Below are positions 35,929 through 46,700 of a stretch of DNA of 64,000 nucleotides, in pieces. The stretch comes from Staphylococcus argensis (lineage in GTDB: Bacteria; Bacillota; Bacilli; Staphylococcales; Staphylococcaceae): assembly GCF_002902305.1 (NCBI RefSeq), contig NZ_PPPX01000001.1:1138062-1202061 (forward strand), given 5' to 3'. Numbering within the stretch: position 1 is the first letter of the stretch; each line of letters begins with the position of its first letter. The notes beneath the pieces are model-generated. The model ran no database searches and was not told the origin of the DNA. It saw nothing but the letters and a program-made list of their open reading frames with translations. A program made the position numbers and the translations under genes.

Positions 35929-37080
35929 ATGATGGGAGATATCAAAACAGGGTATGTTTACTCAAATGAGCTTCTTAAATACCGCTTTGGGGACGAACAT
36001 CCTTTTAACCAAATGCGGCTGAAACTTACTACTGAATTACTGGAAGAGATGGGTTCACTAGACCAGCATCACATCATCACGCCTGAAATTGCGTCTGAAG
36101 AAACGTTAGCACTCGTTCATACTTACGACTACATCGAAGCGATTCAACATGCATCTCGAGGCATATTAAGTGATATCGAAGCGCGTAAATATGGCCTGGA
36201 CGAAGAGACCAGTCCGTTCAAGAACATGCATCAACATAGCGCACGTATTGTGGGAGGTGCATTGAAACTCGCAGATGCGATCATGACGGGCAAAGTTGAT
36301 AACGGATGTCATCTCGGTGGCGGTTTACATCATAGCTTACCTGGTAAAGCCAATGGTTTCTGTGTTTACAACGACGTGGCAGTCACAGCAGCTTATTTAA
36401 GTGAGAAATATGATGCACGCGTACTCTGTATTGATACAGATGCACATCATGGAGACGGCACGCAATGGTCGTTCTATACGAATCCAAATGTGTTAAATTA
36501 TTCTATTCATGAAACAGGCAAATTTCTGTTTCCAGGGACGGGTCATTATACAGAGCGAGGTAAAGAGCATGGTTATGGGCATTCCGTCAATCTTCCACTT
36601 GAACCCTTTACTGAAGACGATTCTTTCCTGGAATGTTTTAAAACGTCTATCAGCGCTGTGATTGAAGCCTTTCGACCTGATATAATCTTGAGTGTTCATG
36701 GTGTGGATTTGCATTACTTAGACCCACTGACACATATGAGTTGCACACTTCAAAGCTTGTATCAAATTCCTTATATTATTCAACAGCTTGCTGAACGATA
36801 CACTGATGGTAAAGTGCTCATGTTTGGTGGCGGTGGCTATAATATATGGGATGTGGTACCACGTGCATGGGCACATGTGTATCTTGCGCTTCAAGGGCAA
36901 CCGATTCAGAGTGGTCCCCTTCCTGGTGCCTGGATTAATAAATGGCAACCTTATAGCTCAGAACCGCTTCCACCTACTTGGACAGATGAGTGTAAAAACT
37001 ATCAGAGTGTACCGAGAGCGAAAGAAATCAGCAAGAAGAATTGGGAACGAACACAACAAATTTGCAGCTGGTTTGAGTAA
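35929..37080 (+). CDS. acuC: AcuC, class I/II histone-deacetylase family protein deacetylase
   Basis: 383 residues of the HDAC fold. Zinc and catalytic residues are seen in GGGLHHSLPGKANGFCVYND, IDTDAHHGDGTQWSFY and SVHGVDLHYLDPL, and the C-terminal FGGGGYN completes the site. It removes acetyl groups from AcsA, reversing AcuA. The third codon of the longest reading (35929) is used because AAGGGAG sits 6 nt ahead; 35923 is too close and 35932 is possible. A small hairpin (about 37118-37163) follows the gene before the shared terminator. Confidence 0.93.
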   Translation: MMGDIKTGYVYSNELLKYRFGDEHPFNQMRLKLTTELLEEMGSLDQHHIITPEIASEETLALVHTYDYIEAIQHASRGILSDIEARKYGLDEETSPFKNMHQHSARIVGGALKLADAIMTGKVDNGCHLGGGLHHSLPGKANGFCVYNDVAVTAAYLSEKYDARVLCIDTDAHHGDGTQWSFYTNPNVLNYSIHETGKFLFPGTGHYTERGKEHGYGHSVNLPLEPFTEDDSFLECFKTSISAVIEAFRPDIILSVHGVDLHYLDPLTHMSCTLQSLYQIPYIIQQLAERYTDGKVLMFGGGGYNIWDVVPRAWAHVYLALQGQPIQSGPLPGAWINKWQPYSSEPLPPTWTDECKNYQSVPRAKEISKKNWERTQQICSWFE

Positions 37081-37186
37081 GTGGCTGAGATGATGGGTTC
37101 GCACAAAAATGATGAACTGTCGTTGCTAAGGTGTGGTCTAGTTCGCCCCTTTCTCTAGCATGACAACTCCCTTCCTTTTACTACAT

Positions 37187-37245
37187 AAAAAGACATTGTG
37201 AAGTCGCTCACTCATAGAGCAGTGATACCTCACAATGTCTTCTTT
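37187..37245. terminator. Bidirectional terminator between acuC and ccpA
   Basis: GACATTGTGA and TCACAATGTC pair, with AAAA on the left and TTCTTT on the right, between convergent genes. Confidence 0.75.
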
Positions 37246-37251
37246 ATACTA

Positions 37252-38241
37252 CTATTTCGTTGTACCGCGATACTCAATGCGATGAGGCAAGATTACGTTT
37301 GGATCCTCGATTTCTTCCTCTTTCATATACTTCGTCAATAAACGCATACCTACTGCCCCAATATCATAGAGCGGTTGAATCACGCTAGAAAGTTGAGGAC
37401 GTACCATTTCAACTAAACGTGTATTATTGAAACTAATCACTTGTAATTCTTCTGGTACCTTCACACCATTATCTTGTGCACTGTGAACGATACCGATTGC
37501 TTGTTCATCACTGATAGATAATAAGGCATCGACTTGTGTTAAATCGAGCTGTTGATAAGCGCGTAAACCATCTTTATATGTTTCGTCTCCATTGTAGATC
37601 ATCTTATCGTCGAGCTGTAAATCGTGTTGAGATAATACATGCTTTAAGCCTGTGAGTACATCTTCTTGCGCTTTCTTAGAATAATCTCCTCCAACAAACG
37701 CGAATGATTGTGCACATGACTCAATAAGATGCTGTGTAATTTCTTCTGCTGCACTTTGGAAATCAATGTTAACAGAGGCGATATTGTCATCCTTACCGTT
37801 CGTTCCAGAAACGACTACTGGAATAGAAGCTTTGTTAATCAAGTCTTTCATTTCTTCAGAAATCGTACCACCTAAGAAGATGATGCCATCGACTTGTTTA
37901 CTTAGTAAGTTATTAAAGATTTCTTTTTCTTTCACCGGATCATTATCCGAATTTGAAATGATAGAGTGATATTGATACATTGTGGCAATATCTTCTAAAC
38001 CACGTGCGAGTTGAGAATAATAAACGTTAGAAATGTCAGGGATAATCACTCCGACAGTTGTCGTACGTTTACTCGCTAAACCTCGTGCAACTGCATTCGG
38101 ACGATAATTTAATTTCTTGATAACCTCATTTACTTTATCACGTGTTTCGGGTTTCACGTTCTGATTTCCATTTACAACTCTTGAAACTGTGGCCATTGAT
38201 ACATGAGCTTCTCTCGCTACATCATATATCGTTACTGTCAT
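37252..38241 (-). CDS. ccpA: Catabolite control protein A
   Basis: 329 residues, LacI/GalR family. The N-terminal helix-turn-helix and hinge read [25 protein letters not shown] and [15 protein letters not shown]; the rest is the periplasmic-binding-like domain that docks HPr-Ser-P. It represses or activates carbon genes through cre sites. The start at MTVTIYD follows GAGGAGG; the reading from 38301 is too long. GTTGAAACGCTTACG overlaps the ribosome site (38249-38263) and looks like an imperfect cre, which would fit autoregulation. It stands beside its likely targets acsA and acuAC. Confidence 0.96.
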   Translation of the reverse strand: MTVTIYDVAREAHVSMATVSRVVNGNQNVKPETRDKVNEVIKKLNYRPNAVARGLASKRTTTVGVIIPDISNVYYSQLARGLEDIATMYQYHSIISNSDNDPVKEKEIFNNLLSKQVDGIIFLGGTISEEMKDLINKASIPVVVSGTNGKDDNIASVNIDFQSAAEEITQHLIESCAQSFAFVGGDYSKKAQEDVLTGLKHVLSQHDLQLDDKMIYNGDETYKDGLRAYQQLDLTQVDALLSISDEQAIGIVHSAQDNGVKVPEELQVISFNNTRLVEMVRPQLSSVIQPLYDIGAVGMRLLTKYMKEEEIEDPNVILPHRIEYRGTTK

Positions 38242-38530
38242 AAGCGACCTCCTCGTAAGCGTTTCAACGTATGCCATATACGCTTTCATAATTGTTTTCA
38301 TAGTTTATCATAAATACCGTTTGAGTAAAATGATTCCGTCTCGTTTGTCACAATCATGTCAAACCCAGTAAATTAATAATTCCATATTAACGATATGACT
38401 TTCTTTTATTTTTACACATTAATTAAATTTTAAACCTATTAATTTTGACTAGTCGTGAAAAATAATCAAGTTATTGCAACGTTTGAAGTATCACTATTAT
38501 TCTCAAGAATTATGACACACCAAGACAATG
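38242..38530. other. Gene-free spacer upstream of ccpA
   Basis: An AT-rich spacer with a weak possible ccpA promoter on the minus strand (TTTACT, 16 bp, TAAACT near 38315-38345) and the imperfect cre beside the ribosome site. No coding potential or strong structure was seen up to the hairpin at 38531. Confidence 0.5.
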
Positions 38531-38569
38531 CGAGGTTGCCAAAAGCTACATCTGCCTTTGACAACCTCG
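38531..38569 (-). terminator. Hairpin after aroA, weak as a terminator
   Basis: CGAGGTTG pairs with CAACCTCG, extended by CAAA/TTTG, but no long T run follows on the minus strand. Confidence 0.5.
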
Positions 38570-38643
38570 TCATTACTATTCATTTTACTATTACTCAACG
38601 ATGTGGGGTAAAAATTACGCTATAGCTCACTATCCATCATCGA

Positions 38644-39732
38644 CTAAAGCTCACCGTTATTGTACTTGTCGATTAAAGGCTTTAACTCATCGTAGAAGTG
38701 GTTGAACTCGTTGAGATCCATTTGTTGACCACTGTCACTTAGCGCGACAGATGGATCAGGGTGAACTTCTGCCATTACACCGTCTGCACCTACAGCTAAT
38801 GCCGCTTTAGCAGTTGGTAGCATAATATCTTTGCGTCCTGTACTATGTGTCACATCAACCATTACAGGTAGATGCGTACCTTGTTTAAGAATAGGCACTG
38901 AAGAAATGTCTAGTGTGTTACGCGTTGCATTCTCGTAAGTACGGATACCCCGTTCGCAAAGGATGATGTTCTGGTTACCTTCTGAAGCAATGTATTCTGC
39001 TGCTTTAATAAATTCTTCGATTGTTGCTGATAATCCACGTTTAAGTAGTATCGGTTTATTCGTACGTCCTGCTTCTTTCAATAGCTCAAAGTTATGCATA
39101 TTACGTGCACCAATTTGGAACACATCCACATATTGATCTGCCATCTCAAAGTCTGCAGGATTTACGATTTCACTTACAATATTTAAATTATATTTATCTT
39201 TCGTGTTCTTTAAGATCTTGAGTCCTTCTTCACCTAAACCTTGGAAATCGTAAGGCGATGTACGTGGTTTGAAAGCACCGCCACGAATAAATTTCTCACC
39301 TTTGCTCGCTAAGTCTTCAGCTACAGCATCTACTTGTTCTTGAGATTCAACAGAACAAGGCCCGAAGACGAATGACTTGTTGCCGTCCCCTATTGCGCCA
39401 CCATTTTCAAAATGAACGACAGTATCTTCTGGTTTCAGTTTACGTGAAACGTATAAGTGTTTTTCATTGTCTGCTTTCTGTAAATCTGTAGAAGCTTTGA
39501 AGATTTCTTTAAATAATTGCTTGATTACGCTATCTGAGAATGGTCCTTCATTCTTATCGATTAACGCATTTAACATTTCCTTTTCACGTTTCGGATCATA
39601 AACTGTAATGCCCTGTTTACGTTTGACGTCGCCTATTTTTTTAGCGACCTTCCCTCTTTGAGTTAATAAATCAAGTAACTGTTCATTGATATCAAAAATT
39701 TCTTCTCTGAATTGTTGTAATTCGTCAGCCAT
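38644..39732 (-). CDS. aroA: Bifunctional chorismate mutase / 3-deoxy-7-phosphoheptulonate synthase
   Basis: 362 residues. The N-terminal AroQ-type chorismate mutase (about 1-85: [27 protein letters not shown]) is fused to a KDO8P-like DAHP synthase (about 100-360) with [25 protein letters not shown] and [11 protein letters not shown]. It starts the shikimate pathway; the mutase part provides feedback sensing of chorismate/prephenate. The start at MADELQQF follows GAGGTG; the GTG at 39741 is inside that site. Alone between ccpA and the ytxH-like gene, as in the ccpA-aroA arrangement of bacilli. Confidence 0.95.
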   Translation of the reverse strand: MADELQQFREEIFDINEQLLDLLTQRGKVAKKIGDVKRKQGITVYDPKREKEMLNALIDKNEGPFSDSVIKQLFKEIFKASTDLQKADNEKHLYVSRKLKPEDTVVHFENGGAIGDGNKSFVFGPCSVESQEQVDAVAEDLASKGEKFIRGGAFKPRTSPYDFQGLGEEGLKILKNTKDKYNLNIVSEIVNPADFEMADQYVDVFQIGARNMHNFELLKEAGRTNKPILLKRGLSATIEEFIKAAEYIASEGNQNIILCERGIRTYENATRNTLDISSVPILKQGTHLPVMVDVTHSTGRKDIMLPTAKAALAVGADGVMAEVHPDPSVALSDSGQQMDLNEFNHFYDELKPLIDKYNNGEL

Positions 39733-39929
39733 AATAATCACCTCTATGTTTAATCATGTTATATCTTGCTTTAAAGCGATAAAATATTAAGTATTGTCCA
39801 TTCTAACAATTAACGTGAAACACTTCAAATAAGTTACATTTTTCTTTTGTTATTCAATAGCTTTAAAGTCATGAGCAAGCATGCTCTTAAAACGTTAGAT
39901 CCATTACTTTCTCCTACTCTATTCAAAGT

Positions 39930-39971
39930 AAAAAGGTTCAAGTCAGATTGATACGTTTGACTTGAACCTTG
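39930..39971 (-). terminator. Terminator of the sftA-murC-ytxG-ytxH-like operon
   Basis: On the minus strand AAGGTTCAAGTCA pairs with TGACTTGAACCTT and ends TTTTTAC. The rest of 39733-40044 shows nothing beyond the aroA upstream region. Confidence 0.88.
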
Positions 39972-40044
39972 AGCACACAGTGAGTAACTCGAGTTGTAAT
40001 ATGAATATGTCTCTTATGACTCATCATTTCGTAGTTATCACTTT

Positions 40045-41805
40045 TTATTTATCGTCGAAAGTGCGTTTTTCGATTTTGTTCTTTGTCTTCTTACCTTTTG
40101 TATTATTTTGTTTATTGTTGTAAGAAGGTACAGATTGTTGATCTTTCGTTGTATCTACAGTTGAGCTTTCTGTAGCTGAAGCAATGTTATTTTTACTTTG
40201 TTTTGATGATTTGTCAGCTTTATCGTGTTGGATGTGACCATCTTCAAATGATGCTTTTGAATGTGTTTGTGGTGCTGATTTTTTAGCATCTTTAGGTTTA
40301 GTTACATTTTGTTTTTTAGATGATGATTTAGATTGTGACTTTGTACCTTTAGCGTTTGATTTCTTTTGAGAACCTGTTGTTTTCTTCTTAGCATTTGATT
40401 GATTAGAAGACGTGGATGATTTCTTCGTCTTCTTAGTATTTGATGGAGATGATTTTGTCTTAGCTTCAGATTTTTTATTGGTAGAAGCAGATTTTTTAGA
40501 TGCTTGGGCTTTTTTAGCTTGACCTTGCTTTTGAGCATCTTTTTTCGCTGCTTTTTGAGCTTCAGTATAAGCAACAACTGCTTTTGCATAAGATGGCACT
40601 TTCTCGATAGATTCAGCTGTGAGTGCTGGAACGATGTAAGGTTTAGCAACTTTCGTAATCGGTGTTTCAGTCAATAATGCCTCAGTACGTGTTGCTACTT
40701 TAGTATCTTGCTTCATACGCGCTTGTTTATCTTTAGCAGCTTTCGCAAGGCTTTGGCCTTGAATTGACGTGCTTTGTTTACCGACTAAGTGTTGCAACTT
40801 AAATGACTTACCAGGGCTCGCAATAGGTGCTTCAGCAAACAATTGACGCGTTTGTTCAGCTACCTTAGAATTGGTGTTCATCGCCTGCTTTTTATCTTTA
40901 GCTGCACGAGCCAATTCAGTACTACCTTTATTTGAACCTAGTAAGTTGGGTACTTCAAAACCTTTGCGAGATGATGCAATTCCTGGGCTTGCAAGTAATG
41001 CTTCAGTACGTTGCGCTACTGTATTATCTTTCTCAAGCTGAGAACGTTTCTGTTGAGACGCTTGAGCGAGACGATGAGCTGAAGAATATTGACCTTTTTC
41101 TACTTGATGTAAGGCATCATTCTTCTCTTCTTCTTCTTGTTGAATCGCCGCTTGTTGCGCTTCTCGTTCTTGCGCTGTAGGTTCTTGATTTGAATTGATT
41201 TGATTCAATTCAGTTCCTTGCTTGTGTTGCGCATCTGAAGATGAGGAAGTCGTAGATTCTTGTGGATCTGCAGTTGTTGTACTATCCGCTAAATCAGACG
41301 TCTCTTCTTGAATCGCTCTTTGTTGAGCGTTTAACTCTTGTTGTGATGGCGTTTCTGTTTCATCAATATTTTCAAGATCTGAATCAGTCGTTTCTCGTTC
41401 AGATATAATGTTCTCTTGACCCACTGGTGACGTATCAGCGAGTTGGTGATCTGAACTTTCTTGTTGAATTGCTGCTTGTTGGGCACTGAGTTCATCCGAA
41501 GTTGGAGTTTGATCTTGATTGTAAGCATGGCCGATGCGACCTTTGATTGTTTCAACTTGATCTTCAGCTAAAGCTTGTTCTTGACGTGTCATCTCGTGAA
41601 GGTGTTGGTTAAATTGCACTTCTTCTTGAGGTACTTGCTTTTTCTTTTTTGCTTTATTATTAGCAAATAAGCCAATAGCTGAACCAATTACTGTGCCGAA
41701 GACGAAACCAAAGACGAAATTATTAGGTTGATAGCGACTCGTATGGGGTCTCATATTGAAATCTTGTTCGCCTCTTTCAAAGTCGTCGCGATTATAGTGT
41801 TGCAT
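40045..41805 (-). CDS. YtxH-like membrane protein with internal repeats and a Lys/Ser-rich histone-like tail
   Basis: 586 residues. One membrane helix with small-residue packing (VFGFVFGTVIGSAIGLF, about 31-47) precedes KAKKKK. Three copies of a SAQQAAIQQE-type unit lie at about 105-117, 158-170 and 213-225. Three copies of a unit with LAKAAKDK..KVATRTEALL and AxPG/ITP-type ends lie at about 243-395. Residues about 418-516 are almost only K, S, T, A, Q and N, like histone H1 tails. The end is mixed. Last gene behind ytxG, with an AGGAGGC ribosome site. The YtxH family has no known function; the tail suggests binding of acidic polymers such as nucleic acid or teichoic acid. Confidence 0.8.
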   Translation of the reverse strand: MQHYNRDDFERGEQDFNMRPHTSRYQPNNFVFGFVFGTVIGSAIGLFANNKAKKKKQVPQEEVQFNQHLHEMTRQEQALAEDQVETIKGRIGHAYNQDQTPTSDELSAQQAAIQQESSDHQLADTSPVGQENIISERETTDSDLENIDETETPSQQELNAQQRAIQEETSDLADSTTTADPQESTTSSSSDAQHKQGTELNQINSNQEPTAQEREAQQAAIQQEEEEKNDALHQVEKGQYSSAHRLAQASQQKRSQLEKDNTVAQRTEALLASPGIASSRKGFEVPNLLGSNKGSTELARAAKDKKQAMNTNSKVAEQTRQLFAEAPIASPGKSFKLQHLVGKQSTSIQGQSLAKAAKDKQARMKQDTKVATRTEALLTETPITKVAKPYIVPALTAESIEKVPSYAKAVVAYTEAQKAAKKDAQKQGQAKKAQASKKSASTNKKSEAKTKSSPSNTKKTKKSSTSSNQSNAKKKTTGSQKKSNAKGTKSQSKSSSKKQNVTKPKDAKKSAPQTHSKASFEDGHIQHDKADKSSKQSKNNIASATESSTVDTTKDQQSVPSYNNKQNNTKGKKTKNKIEKRTFDDK

Positions 41806-41883
41806 AATTAAAGCCTCCTATAACAAATGCACTTAAACAAAGTGTAATACCTCATTTAAGTGCATTATGATATTAAGTATAAT

Positions 41884-42378
41884 TTATTTTTTCTCTACGT
41901 GTGTAGTATAGCTTGCATTGCGGTCATTAGCTACACTGTTTGATTTGTAGTTTGCACTTTCTCTACGTTGTCTTCTGTTTTGCCATTTGTCAGCAATTTC
42001 CATTGCGACATTTGACCATTGGACAACTTGTGAAATTTTGTCTTCGTTTTGAGAAATATTATGCGTAATAGAGTTTGTTACACGGTCAACTGAACCGTTA
42101 AGAGTTTGAACTGAGTCGCCGATACCTTTCACAGCATCTACTACTGAATTTAAACGTTCAACTTTGCCTTGGATATCTTCAGTTAAACGGTTTACTTTGT
42201 GTAATAAATCAGTTGATTCACGCGTAATACCTTGAACTTGACCTTCTACACCATCAAGTGTTTTCGCAACATGGTCTAAGTTTTTCTTAACTGAAACGAG
42301 CACGACAACGATTCCAATACATAGAATTAAGAATGCAATCGCTGCGATGATTCCAGCAATGGGTAAAATCCATTCCAT
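41884..42378 (-). CDS. DUF948 protein (YtxG family)
   Basis: 164 residues. An N-terminal membrane helix (IAGIIAAIAFLILCIGIVVVLVSV, about 7-30) is followed by an amphipathic coiled coil with regular hydrophobic spacing (VAKTLDGVEGQVQGITRES and onward) and a charged tail ending HVEKK. It matches DUF948/YtxG, found with ytxH and murC in bacilli; a general-stress role has been described there, not a biochemical one. GGAGGCG precedes the ATG. It sits between murC and the ytxH-like gene with short gaps, so is cotranscribed. Confidence 0.88.
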   Translation of the reverse strand: MEWILPIAGIIAAIAFLILCIGIVVVLVSVKKNLDHVAKTLDGVEGQVQGITRESTDLLHKVNRLTEDIQGKVERLNSVVDAVKGIGDSVQTLNGSVDRVTNSITHNISQNEDKISQVVQWSNVAMEIADKWQNRRQRRESANYKSNSVANDRNASYTTHVEKK

Positions 42379-42458
42379 TAAAAACGCCTCCTAAAATACA
42401 TATGTTGTTATTTATTTTAAATACCCAACTTATTTTAACATAAACATCAGTTATGGTA

Positions 42459-43772
42459 TTAAAATTCACTTATTTTACCGGCATGTGCGGTGTAGGCCCG
42501 TAAGACCTTCTGAATGTCTCCTGCACCCATGAACAAGATGACCGCTGAAGGATAGTCGTCGAGTTGATCAACGGTATCTTCACTAATCAACTCTGCTCCA
42601 TCGATACGGTCGATTAAATCTTGAATCGTTAGCTCGCCACTGTTCTCACGTATCGAACCAAAGATGTCGCATAAGAAGACATGGTCAGATTCGCTTAAGC
42701 TTTCCGCAAACTCATCGAGGAAGGCTTTCGTACGTGTGAATGTATGTGGTTGAAAGACAGAGATGACTTTCTTGTTCGGATATTTCTTACGTGCTGATTC
42801 AATTGTAGCATTAATCTCTCTCGGATGGTGAGCATAATCGTCTACGAGAACTTGATCTCCAAGCTCTGTTTCATTGAAGCGACGTTTCACACCACCAAAA
42901 GTTTCTAGCGCTTCCTTAATATTCTCAACATCTAAACCTTCGAAATAGCATACTGCAATCACCGCGAGCGCGTTGAGAATATTGTGGTCGCCATATTGAG
43001 GAGATAAGAATGTATCATAATATTGACCTTTAATATAAACGTCAAATTGTGTACCTACATCACTAATTTGAATATTTTGCGCGTAAATATCATTCTCACT
43101 ATCTAATCCATAGTAATAGATAGGTACATCAGCGGATAATTTACGGAGGTACTCGTCGCCGCCCCACGCAATAATCGCTTTTTTAACATTAGCAGCCATC
43201 TCTTGGAAAGCGCTAAAGACATCATCGATATCTTTAAAGTAATCCGGATGATCGAAATCCACATTTGTCATAATCGCGTAGTCAGGATGGTAGCTAAGGA
43301 AATGACGACGGTATTCACAAGCTTCGAAAGCAAAGTAATCGCTCGCTGGAATACCTAAACCAGTGCCGTCACCAATGAGGAACGACGTCTTCTTGTCGCC
43401 ATTCATTACATGTGATAATAACCCTGTCGTTGAAGTCTTGCCATGTGCGCCTGTCACAGCTACTGAAGTATATTGATTAATCACGTGAGCTAAGAAATCA
43501 TGATAACGAATGATTTCTAAGTTCAAATCACGTGCTCTGACAATTTCTTCGTGTGTATCTGGAAATGCATTCCCTTGAATCACGGTCATACCTTCGTGAA
43601 TATTCTCCGCACTGAAAGGAAGCACTTTGATTCCTTTATTCTTTAAAGCCACTTCGGTAAATACATACTGATCGATATCTGAGCCTTGAACTTCATGGCT
43701 TAAATCGTGCATGATTTGAGCCAAAGAACTCATTCCTGAGCCTTTGATACCAACGAAGTGATAGTGGGTCAT
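42459..43772 (-). CDS. murC: UDP-N-acetylmuramate-L-alanine ligase
   Basis: 437 residues. The N-terminal Rossmann domain holds [11 protein letters not shown], the central domain the ATP motif [10 protein letters not shown] (about 108-117), and [10 protein letters not shown] lies in the C-terminal domain. It adds the first amino acid to UDP-MurNAc in the cytoplasm. The start at MTHYHFVG follows AAGGAG; the longer reading from 43781 is unsupported. It follows sftA after 26 bp and precedes ytxG, as in other staphylococci. Confidence 0.97.
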   Translation of the reverse strand: MTHYHFVGIKGSGMSSLAQIMHDLSHEVQGSDIDQYVFTEVALKNKGIKVLPFSAENIHEGMTVIQGNAFPDTHEEIVRARDLNLEIIRYHDFLAHVINQYTSVAVTGAHGKTSTTGLLSHVMNGDKKTSFLIGDGTGLGIPASDYFAFEACEYRRHFLSYHPDYAIMTNVDFDHPDYFKDIDDVFSAFQEMAANVKKAIIAWGGDEYLRKLSADVPIYYYGLDSENDIYAQNIQISDVGTQFDVYIKGQYYDTFLSPQYGDHNILNALAVIAVCYFEGLDVENIKEALETFGGVKRRFNETELGDQVLVDDYAHHPREINATIESARKKYPNKKVISVFQPHTFTRTKAFLDEFAESLSESDHVFLCDIFGSIRENSGELTIQDLIDRIDGAELISEDTVDQLDDYPSAVILFMGAGDIQKVLRAYTAHAGKISEF

Positions 43773-43798
43773 AATTAACAACTCCTTAAATCCTTTAA

Positions 43799-46700
43799 TT
43801 AAATCTGTTCTAAATCAGCTTCGGTTATATATACATCTCTTGGTTTAGACCCGTTTGCTCCTGAGATATAACCGAGTTGCTCTAGTTGGTCTACGATACG
43901 TGCTGCACGATTATATCCAATCTGGAAATGTCTTTGTATAAGTGAAGTTGATATATTACCCTCTTGAACCATAAAGTGACATACATCCATAAAGAGTTCA
44001 TCTTTAGGTTGATTTTCATTCTTCTTTAACAGTTCTTGCTCTTCAAATAGATAATCTGGTTCACGTTGTTTCTTAATGTAGTCGACAACCTCATCAATTT
44101 CCTCATCAGAAACAAAGGTACCTTGAACTCGAATTGGTTTGTTCATACCGCTTCCTAGATATAACATATCGCCGTAACCTAACAATCTTTCAGCGCCACC
44201 GCAATCTAAGATGGTACGTGAATCGACACTTGAAGACACCATAAAGGCGATACGTGTCGGAATGTTAGCTTTAATCAATCCTGTGATGACATTCACTGAA
44301 GGACGTTGTGTCGCCACTAACATGTGAATACCACAGGCACGTGCTTTTTGAGCGATACGTGCGATCGATTGCTCAACCTCTTGTGGTGACATCATCATCA
44401 GATCTGCCAACTCATCGATCACGATTACAATTTTAGGCATACGATCTTCATATGCTGCTTTCTTATTGAAAGCACTGATGTTACGTACGTGATATTTCGC
44501 AAATAGTTTATAACGACGTTCCATCTCATCTACAGCCCACTTCAAGCTTTGTGTCGCCGCTTTAACATCGGTAATTACTGGCGAAACAAGATGTGGTAAA
44601 TCGTTATAAGGCGCGAGTTCAACCATCTTCGGATCGATAAGTAATAGTCGCAATTCTTCAGGATGGTTCTTATAAAGTAAGGACATCAATATACTATTGA
44701 TACAAACCGACTTACCTGAACCTGTTGCCCCAGCAATGAGTGCGTGTGGCGTCTTCGCAATATCCATCAATAATGGCTCATTGTTGATACGATAACCCAT
44801 CGCTACTGTTAGTTTAGACTCTGCATTCTTAAAGCTATCTGTTTCGATGATAGAGCGTAAATTCACTTTCGTAGCTGAATTATTAGGTACTTCGATACCG
44901 ACTAAGCTCGTTCCAGGTATCGGAGCTTCGATACGAATATCTTTCGCAGCAAGTGCCATCTTAATATCGTCTTGTAGTGCTGTAATACGTGAGACTTTCA
45001 CACCTTTTTCAACGGAAAGTTCAAAACGTGTCACACTTGGACCTTCAGTGACGTGTTGTACTTCAGCAGGCACATTGAAGTAATAGAATGCATCGTTGAG
45101 CTCTTCTTTCTTCTCATTAATCCACGCTTCATCAATTTCATGTGCTTCTGGTTCTTCTAGTAAATTAATATTAGGTAAGTTTAAATTCGGCCCTTTGCGA
45201 ATTTGTTGCTTTGGCTGTTGCGTAGATGAAGTTTCTGATTGTTGTGCAGCCGACCCTGTTTGTTGTGCATCTGTCATATTTAGAGCATTTGAGTGGTCAC
45301 TTTCAGCAGCATCGTCTTGGCTTCCACTCATTTCTTGAGATGATTGGGTATAAGGCTGTTGCGTTTGTGGTTGATGGTGTTCATTCTGTTGATTCTGCTC
45401 ATTCTCTTCATGCATATCTTCCTGTGATGACGAGAGCGCTTCAGTATCTCTATATTGGGTATCAGTTTCAACACCTAAATGATTATTCACATCTTGTTCA
45501 TGTCTATGATGCGCTTCAGAAGATTCATGACTCGTATCCGTGTGTGCGTGAGTAGTGTTCTCATTCTGTTGTTGTGGCTGATTGTGAGTCTCTGTTTCTG
45601 CTACAGTGTTAGTTTTTGCTTCTTGTGTGTCACTCTTTTGAGTTTCATTTTCAGATGACATCGTTTTTTCAGAAGACGTTGGTTGCTGAGTAGAGCCTTG
45701 AGATGATTGCGCTTTACCTGTTTGAGTTCTTTCTGTTTGAGACGAATTCATTTCAGGTTTCAACTCTGGTTCTTTCACTGTATAGTCTTTCTTCTTACGA
45801 TCCATTGCACGTTTACGATCCGATGGTGTCATTAAAACGTTAAACGGTTTTGCACCTTTACGGATTTTTGGTTTTTGCTTAGGTGTAGCATGTTGAACTT
45901 TCTGTTCTTGTGGCTGAGATTGTTGATCATCATGATTGCGTTCTTCTGAATGAGATGATTTTTCCTGTTTTTCGTCTTCCTGCTCACCAGTTGTTGTAGC
46001 AACTTGCTCGTCAGACTGTTCTTGTTTCTGTTGCGTTTGATCCGTAGTAGTTACAGTAGCTTCATCTTGACGTTCTGCATCAACTGTTTGATCAAATACA
46101 TCGTCTGAGCTATCTGCTGATGATTGATCATCTGTTTCTTCCAGTTGAGGTTGCGCATCATTTTGTAGCTGAGCGTCTTTTTGATGCTGTGCTGTTTTAT
46201 CATTATCTTCTTTTGCATCTAATCCGTTTTCAGATGACATACTTTCTTCAGAAGATGCAGTTTGATCTGCACTTTTAACCTCTTCAGCTCCTGCAAGATC
46301 TTCAGCTTCATCTTTAGACTCATCTTCGTCTAAGTCACGGTACTGTGCATCAGTCACCTCTTGTTGATTGAAGCTATCTTGAGATTCAACGTTCGAATTA
46401 GAATCCTCATGATTTTCTTGAGATACATGCGGTGCTTCTTGAACATCCTCAACTTTTTCTTCCACATCATGCATTTCAGACTCATCTTCTGACTGATCAG
46501 CCGTTTCCCCTTCATCAGATAGTTGATGCGACTCTGAAGATGAATCATTAGCTGTTTCATCGTTTGCAGAATCTGTAGTAGTGGCATCCACTGTGACGTC
46601 GCTATCATCTACCTGTTGCACATTACGCACATCATCCAGGTTCACCTCTTCATAGTTAAAATGAGAAGGTGTATCCTCATCGACCTCATTATACATCTCA

